NCBI GenBank assembly: GCA_947474485.1
Contig: CANJJP010000106.1
Location: forward strand, 1 to 6,186
Source of the DNA: Bacteroidota bacterium
GTDB taxonomy: Bacteria > Bacteroidota > Bacteroidia > B-17B0 > Aurantibacillaceae
Length of the DNA: 6,186 nt
Direction of reading: 5' to 3'
Below, piece after piece: positions 1-3,941 of this stretch. The notes beneath the pieces are model-generated. The model searched no databases, was not told the DNA's origin, and saw only the letters and a list, made by a program, of their open reading frames with translations. Numbering within the stretch: position 1 is the first letter of the stretch; every line of letters begins with the position of its first letter. A program made the position numbers and the translations under genes.

Positions 1-474
1 AAGTTTTCATACAAACTATTAAAAAGCGAATCTATCATGCTAAGCAGTATTTCAGAGGATATTGCGGATCCTTGGATTGGGGCAATTAAATTAAATGTGA
101 ATAAGAAGGAAATGAGCATTATAGAAAATATATATTATGCATCTGGCTCATACGTTATTCCTAAAGATGCTGAGGTATTATTAGAGAAAACAATAAAAGC
201 ACTTACCGAAAACCCTAAACTAGTTTTAGAAGTTCAATCACATACAGATGCTGTTGCGGGTGATGATTATAATATGGAGCTTTCACAAAAACGCGCTAGT
301 GCAGTGGTTGATTATTTAATTCAAAAGGGAATAGATAAAAAACGTTTAATCGCAAAAGGTTTTGGAGAAACAACGCTAGCTAATACATGTGGCAATGGAG
401 TTGAATGTTCGGATGCTGAGCACAAACAAAATCGCCGTACAGTATTTAAGTTGAATTACGAAGGAACTAAATAA
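1..474 (+). CDS. OmpA-family protein, C-terminal part (5' end outside window)
   Basis: This is the C-terminal OmpA-like domain, which in the family binds peptidoglycan and ties an outer-membrane protein to the cell wall. The frame is open from base 1 with no stop. The ATG at 37 would give only a 145-residue domain with no signal peptide, so I read it as an internal Met of a longer protein. Counting from base 1, residues 46-54 (ENIYYASGS region) start the domain. HTD with D83 and KRA with R98 are spaced like D271 and R286 of E. coli OmpA, the residues that hold diaminopimelate. The motif N-x3-LS-x2-RA follows, then a GFGE turn, two cysteines (C130, C136) that could form a disulfide, and a closing NRRT strand. 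Many Bacteroidota proteins of this kind carry beta-propeller repeats upstream, but that part is not visible here. The gene ends 29 bases before gmk on the same strand. The domain assignment is firm; the full architecture is unknown. Confidence 0.9.
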   Translation, partial: KFSYKLLKSESIMLSSISEDIADPWIGAIKLNVNKKEMSIIENIYYASGSYVIPKDAEVLLEKTIKALTENPKLVLEVQSHTDAVAGDDYNMELSQKRASAVVDYLIQKGIDKKRLIAKGFGETTLANTCGNGVECSDAEHKQNRRTVFKLNYEGTK

Positions 475-492
475 CCTGCTAATTCTTTTTAT

Positions 493-500
493 TATCTTTG
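493..500 (+). promoter_or_regulatory. Putative Bacteroidota -7 promoter element for gmk
   Basis: TATCTTTG matches the Bacteroidota sigma-A -7 consensus TAnnTTTG exactly. It lies in the 29-base gap between the OmpA-family gene and gmk, and ends 3 bases before the gmk ATG. I see no clear TTTG-like -33 partner at the expected distance (around 469-472), which is often weak in this phylum. Transcription would start at or within a few bases of the ATG, giving a leaderless or nearly leaderless message. The short match could be chance in AT-rich DNA, but its intergenic position favours a real element. Confidence 0.5.
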
Positions 501-503
501 CCC

Positions 504-1082
504 ATGGAAAATGGTAAACTCGTAATATTTTCAGCACCTTCAGGTTCGGGCAAAACAACTATTGTTCGCCATTTATTAAAAACCTTCCCCGAGAAGTTGC
601 AATTTTCAATTTCTGCTACAAGCCGGGCTAAACGTGGTGTTGAGGAAAATGGAAAAGATTATTATTACCTAAGCCCCGACGAGTTTAAGAAAAAAGTAGA
701 GGCAGGTGAGTTTTTGGAGTGGGAAGAAGTATATGCGGGTGATTGTTACGGAACACTGCGTAGCGAAGTAGAACGTATTTGGGCAAGCGGTAAGCATGTT
801 ATTTTTGATATTGATGTAGAAGGCGGTTTAAATTTAAAAAACCAGTTTAAAGACCAAGCCCTTGCTATTTTTGTAATGCCACCATCTCTTAAAATATTAG
901 AAGAACGATTACGCAGCCGCAGTACCGATAGCCAAGAAAGTATTGCACGCCGTTTAGAAAAAGCAGAAAAGGAATTAAAAACCGCAAAACTATTCGATCG
1001 CTTTATTTTAAACGAAGAACTTGAGCTAGCCTTTGCTGATGCAGAGAAAATTGTAGGGGATTTTTTGGAGAAGAAGGGTTAG
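504..1082 (+). CDS. gmk: Guanylate kinase
   Basis: Cytoplasmic nucleotide kinase that converts GMP and ATP to GDP and ADP, an essential step in guanine nucleotide synthesis and salvage. The 192-residue product has the usual family length. The P-loop APSGSGKTT is at residues 11-19. The GMP-binding segment follows (S36, R41, R44, then KDYYYL with Y53/Y54, and FLEWEEVY at 70-77 leading to YGT at 82-84). DIDVEGG is at 102-108, and the arginine-rich lid RLRSRSTDSQ at 135-144 is followed by ARR. The FLEWEEVY and HVIFDIDVEGG wording is typical of Bacteroidota enzymes. I chose the ATG at 504. An in-frame TTG at 498 would add two residues, but it falls inside the promoter-like TATCTTTG, so it is unlikely. 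The 3' end overlaps the stop of the convergent gpsA by 4 bases. Function is near certain. Confidence 0.97.
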   Translation: MENGKLVIFSAPSGSGKTTIVRHLLKTFPEKLQFSISATSRAKRGVEENGKDYYYLSPDEFKKKVEAGEFLEWEEVYAGDCYGTLRSEVERIWASGKHVIFDIDVEGGLNLKNQFKDQALAIFVMPPSLKILEERLRSRSTDSQESIARRLEKAEKELKTAKLFDRFILNEELELAFADAEKIVGDFLEKKG

Positions 1083-2077
1083 CTCAACTTATCACTTAAT
1101 AATCTCATTTCAATAGCAGGAGCAATTTTTTCGTAAACGATATTGTAAACGGCATCTGCAATAGGCATATCAACTTTATACTTTTGGTTAATCTCGTGCA
1201 CACACTTTACTGCGTAATAACCTTCGGCAATCATATTCATTTCTAACTGCGCCATTTTAACTGAGTAACCTTTACCTAGCATGGTGCCAAACATACGGTT
1301 ACGACTAAATTGCGAGTAGGCTGTTACCAATAAATCGCCTAAGTATGCTGATGCTTTAATGTCTCTATCAATTGGATGCACTGCTTTTACAAAGCGTTCT
1401 ATTTCCTGTATTGCATTTGATACGAGTACACTTAAAAAATTATCTCCATAACCTAAGCCGTGGCAAATACCGCCTGCAACTGCAACAACGTTTTTAAGTA
1501 CTGCAGAAATTTCTGTTCCGTAAATATCATCACTTGCTGTTACTTTAATATAACGGCAACGCATGCTTTTTGCAAGTGATTCAGCTTTTTTAATATCTCC
1601 TGAGGCAATAGTGAGGTAAGATAATTTTTCCATGGCAACTTCCTCGGCGTGGCATGGGCCTGTAATTACGCCAATATTTTTTAATGCTACATTCCAAATA
1701 GTGTTGAGGTATTCACCCACAATTAAATTATGTTCAGGTATAATGCCTTTAATTGCTGAGAAAATAATTTTGTTTTGTAACGCATCAGGCGCAATGCTTT
1801 TTAAGGTGTCGTGGCAAAATGCAGAAGGAATAGCAAGTATCAATATATCCGCACTATTTACTGCAGTAGCTATATCGCTTGTTAATTTAATTTTGTCTAA
1901 TTCAAACTCAACCGAACTTAAGTAACGCGGATTGTGTTTGTATTTAGTAATGTATTCAATATCCTCTTGTTTACGCGTGTACCAAGTAATTTCATCAACG
2001 TTATTAAGTAAAATTTTTACCAATGCAGTTGCCCAACTTCCACTACCAACAACAGCAATTTTTTTATATCCTTCCAT
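1079..2077 (-). CDS. gpsA: Glycerol-3-phosphate dehydrogenase [NAD(P)+]
   Basis: Cytoplasmic enzyme that reduces dihydroxyacetone phosphate to sn-glycerol 3-phosphate, the backbone for phospholipid synthesis. The 332-residue product is full length for GpsA. The N-terminal Rossmann domain has the dinucleotide loop GSGSWATAL (residues 11-19), followed by LAIPS (81-85) and SAIKG (107-111, K110). GPCHAEEVA at 140-148 is the Bacteroidota form of the family's GP-[ST]-x-A-x-E motif. The C-terminal helical domain carries the catalytic lysine in LKN (K195), GYGDN (209-213), LGD (D248), SRNRMFG (258-264) and EGYYAV (285-290), matching the E. coli residues K193, D245 and RNR. The ATG lies 6 bases after the stop of the upstream exonuclease gene, so it is probably read from the same message. 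There is no Shine-Dalgarno sequence. It converges on gmk with a 4-base overlap. Confidence 0.97.
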   Translation of the reverse strand: MEGYKKIAVVGSGSWATALVKILLNNVDEITWYTRKQEDIEYITKYKHNPRYLSSVEFELDKIKLTSDIATAVNSADILILAIPSAFCHDTLKSIAPDALQNKIIFSAIKGIIPEHNLIVGEYLNTIWNVALKNIGVITGPCHAEEVAMEKLSYLTIASGDIKKAESLAKSMRCRYIKVTASDDIYGTEISAVLKNVVAVAGGICHGLGYGDNFLSVLVSNAIQEIERFVKAVHPIDRDIKASAYLGDLLVTAYSQFSRNRMFGTMLGKGYSVKMAQLEMNMIAEGYYAVKCVHEINQKYKVDMPIADAVYNIVYEKIAPAIEMRLLSDKLS

Positions 2078-2083
2078 AATAAA

Positions 2084-2788
2084 TTATAATGTAGCAAATA
2101 TTAATTGCTCGTCTAAAATAGCTTCTTTTCCTGTAATTAAACAATAAATGCTGGCAAGTGTAATTACATCTTTGCCGCAATAGGTTTTTAATAATTCTAA
2201 ATCCTTGTCTTCCCAAAACACACGTGCTACATCGCTTCCATCAATTTCTCCTTTTGGCGACGGAAGGTTAAATGTATGTGCTAGTAAATCTAAAGAGGTA
2301 TAACTTTTGTAATCGCCAAACTTCCACATTTCTAATGTGTCTAATAATTTTACTTCCCATGGTTTTTTACCCGATATGTTTAATATTTTTGGAAGTTTCA
2401 TTTTATTAATCAGCATACGTCTGCATAAAAACGGGAAATCAAATTCTTTTCCATTATGTGCACACAAATTACTATCGTCGCTGCTATAAAATTTGTTGAG
2501 GTGTTCAATTACTAATTCCAACAAATGTTTTTCATCTTCCGATGCAAACGACTTCACATAAAATTTCCCATTATGAAAATTTCCCATCGATATACAAACT
2601 ACCTTTGCAAACTCAGCGTAAATGCCTGCTTTTTTATAACGCTCTTCGGGCGATTCACTTTCGTTATACATCCATTTTTTATCCCACAAGGCTTTTGTTT
2701 CCTTGCTTAAGTCTTTGTATTGATAAGTAACTGGGGCAGTTTCAATATCTAAGAATAATATTTTTTCTAATTTTATTTCGTCTTGCAT
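2084..2788 (-). CDS. PolB-like DEDDy 3'-5' exonuclease (RNase H fold)
   Basis: A stand-alone 234-residue exonuclease domain related to the proofreading domain of family B DNA polymerases. All three exonuclease motifs are visible. Motif I is FLDIETA with D14 and E16. Motif II is AHNGKEFDFPFL with N112 and D117. Motif III is Y203-C-G-K-D207, the Y-x3-D spacing of the DEDDy class. These four acidic residues should bind two metal ions for hydrolysis of nucleotides from a 3' end. No polymerase domain, helicase domain, signal peptide or membrane segment is present, so it is cytoplasmic and acts alone or with an unidentified partner. Whether the substrate is DNA or RNA cannot be told from sequence. 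It is the middle gene of an apparent operon, 10 bases after the DUF6702 gene and 6 bases before gpsA. The family is common in Bacteroidota but poorly characterised. Confidence in fold and catalytic class is high; in biological role, low. Confidence 0.88.
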   Translation of the reverse strand: MQDEIKLEKILFLDIETAPVTYQYKDLSKETKALWDKKWMYNESESPEERYKKAGIYAEFAKVVCISMGNFHNGKFYVKSFASEDEKHLLELVIEHLNKFYSSDDSNLCAHNGKEFDFPFLCRRMLINKMKLPKILNISGKKPWEVKLLDTLEMWKFGDYKSYTSLDLLAHTFNLPSPKGEIDGSDVARVFWEDKDLELLKTYCGKDVITLASIYCLITGKEAILDEQLIFATL

Positions 2789-2798
2789 AACTACTAAA

Positions 2799-3329
2799 TT
2801 AATAGGTGAAATTTAATTTTTTATCTGGATTCGTAACCTTGCCGCTTTGTCTGTTTTCGCCATCTACCATCACATGCATCATACTTATTTGCTGCGAGTA
2901 ATATTTGTAAAGCAAAGTATTTTCTATTTCTAGGGTTTTTGGTTTAATTTCTTCTTTAATTTCTAAATAAGTCCAAATAGCATCTTCTTCTTTCTCGTAG
3001 CCAATAATATCAAAGCGTTTGAACTCTCCATTTATTTTAATTTTCAAATTACTTTGCATGTATTGCAGTAATAACAACTCTATTTCTCGTTTATCTTTTG
3101 GGTGAAGTATATCAACTTGTTTGTTGTAGCTTTTCTCTAATGCATCCTCTAAATTATCAGTAAACATGCGGCAAGTAATTTCTACCGACTTACTCCTGCT
3201 ATTAAAATTCATTTCGGTAGTGCTTACATAAAATGGATGGAAGGATGAAAACACCAACCAAGTAAAAGCACATACAAATAATAATTTAACCGCAGGTACT
3301 ATTTTTATGTTGTCAAAAAACTTATTCAT
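2799..3329 (-). CDS. Exported protein of unknown function, DUF6702-like
   Basis: A 176-residue protein with a hydrophobic N-terminal segment (about residues 9-29, rich in V, L, F and A) that reads as a signal peptide or single membrane anchor. The most acceptable cleavage point by the -3/-1 rule is V26-F27-S28, leaving SFHPFYVST as the new N-terminus. There is a Cys at 20, but FVC is a poor lipobox. The mature part begins with HPFYVSTTEMNFN and continues KSVEITCRMFTDNLEDAL (residues 47-64), wording I recognise from the Bacteroidota family DUF6702. It looks like a small beta-rich domain, with an EEDAIWTYLEI strand (114-124) and a QQISMMHV strand near the C-terminus (146-153). No catalytic motif is evident. 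It heads the minus-strand operon with the exonuclease and gpsA, and is divergent from the HupE/UreJ-like gene. A periplasmic partner role for that membrane protein is possible but is inference. Confidence 0.8.
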   Translation of the reverse strand: MNKFFDNIKIVPAVKLLFVCAFTWLVFSSFHPFYVSTTEMNFNSRSKSVEITCRMFTDNLEDALEKSYNKQVDILHPKDKREIELLLLQYMQSNLKIKINGEFKRFDIIGYEKEEDAIWTYLEIKEEIKPKTLEIENTLLYKYYSQQISMMHVMVDGENRQSGKVTNPDKKLNFTY

Positions 3330-3353
3330 TAATTTAGACGAAGTAATTTAATT

Positions 3354-3361
3354 CAAAGATA
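3354..3361 (-). promoter_or_regulatory. Putative -7 promoter element for the DUF6702-exonuclease-gpsA operon
   Basis: Read on the minus strand this is TATCTTTG, an exact match to the Bacteroidota -7 consensus TAnnTTTG. It lies 24 bases before the DUF6702 start codon, so transcription would begin roughly 15-20 bases upstream of the ATG. The -33 region would fall inside the first codons of the divergent HupE/UreJ-like gene (about 3382-3385), where I see no good TTTG. The intergenic position and the identity with the element before gmk support it. Confidence 0.5.
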
Positions 3362-3367
3362 GCAAAA

Positions 3368-3940
3368 ATGAGCGATTTTAGCTTATGGTTTACAACAGGT
3401 TTGCAGCACATTGTGGATAGGAATGGCTACGACCATATTTGCTATGTAATAGTTTTAGCAATTTCGTTTCCTATTAAAGAATGGAAAAAATTGCTGGGTT
3501 TAATTACTGCTTTTACTATTGGGCATTCGCTTACTTTAGCTTTAAGTATATTAGATATTATAAAAGTGCCGCAAACGAGTATAGAGATTTTAATTCCAAT
3601 AACAATTTTGATCACCTGTATTTATACTATTGTAAAGAGAGAGGAAGCGATGAAAACAATTTCTCTGAACTACTGGTTAGCTCTTTTCTTTGGATTAATT
3701 CATGGAATGGGCTTTTCTTATCTACTAAAATCCATGCTTGGTAGAGAGCAAAACCCTGTTAGTCCTCTGTTTTCATTTAATTTAGGGTTAGAAGCGGGGC
3801 AATTAGTTATCGTTGCTGCGGTTATACTTATTTCGTTATTTTTGGAAAATGTTTTAAAGATAAAAAGAAGCAATTATGTGTTCTTTTTGTCAGCAGCTGT
3901 TTTTGGAATTGCAAGTGTTTTATTATTAGAAAGAATATAA
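3368..3940 (+). CDS. HupE/UreJ-like integral membrane protein
   Basis: A 190-residue inner-membrane protein of the HupE/UreJ_2 type, a family linked to nickel or other metal uptake by analogy with hydrogenase and urease accessory proteins. About six membrane helices can be drawn (roughly residues 22-36, 43-62, 72-90, 100-120, 137-160 and 168-187). Conserved polar residues sit in or beside them: GLQHIVDRNGYDH (H14, D17, D22, H23), TAFTIGHSLTL (H53), FFGLIHGMGF (H112) and FNLGLEAGQ (E142, Q145). They form a plausible metal path. There is no N-terminal periplasmic extension such as I recall in longer proteobacterial members. The ATG at 3368 has only an A-rich leader and no Shine-Dalgarno sequence. 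The M1 peptidase gene follows after 1 base, so the two are almost surely co-transcribed. No urease or hydrogenase gene is in view, so the true substrate is unknown. Confidence 0.88.
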   Translation: MSDFSLWFTTGLQHIVDRNGYDHICYVIVLAISFPIKEWKKLLGLITAFTIGHSLTLALSILDIIKVPQTSIEILIPITILITCIYTIVKREEAMKTISLNYWLALFFGLIHGMGFSYLLKSMLGREQNPVSPLFSFNLGLEAGQLVIVAAVILISLFLENVLKIKRSNYVFFLSAAVFGIASVLLLERI

Positions 3941-3941
3941 T

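Noticed and set aside
37..39. ATG at 37 as the true start of the OmpA-family gene
   Set aside because: The frame stays open to base 1, and a start here would leave an OmpA domain with no signal peptide. It is most likely an internal Met.
498..503. In-frame TTG at 498 as the start of gmk
   Set aside because: It adds only two residues, is a rare start codon, and lies within the TATCTTTG promoter-like element. ATG at 504 fits the family N-terminus.
376..558. Minus-strand 60-codon frame across the OmpA-gmk junction
   Set aside because: Antisense to two secure genes and it would cover the gmk promoter. It shows no domain.
1632..2147. Plus-strand open frames of 97 and 71 codons
   Set aside because: They lie antisense to gpsA and the end of the exonuclease gene, both securely identified, and show no recognisable domain.
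2525..2730. Two overlapping plus-strand frames of about 60 codons
   Set aside because: They are antisense to the exonuclease gene with no start signal or domain.
3300..3307. TATTTTTA as a -7 element for the HupE/UreJ-like gene
   Set aside because: It lacks the final G of TAnnTTTG, lies inside the DUF6702 coding region and is expected by chance in such AT-rich sequence.
3481..3744. 87-codon frame inside the HupE/UreJ-like gene
   Set aside because: Same-strand, out-of-frame shadow of a well-supported membrane protein; its Tyr/Asn-rich sequence reflects the AT-rich codons of the true frame.
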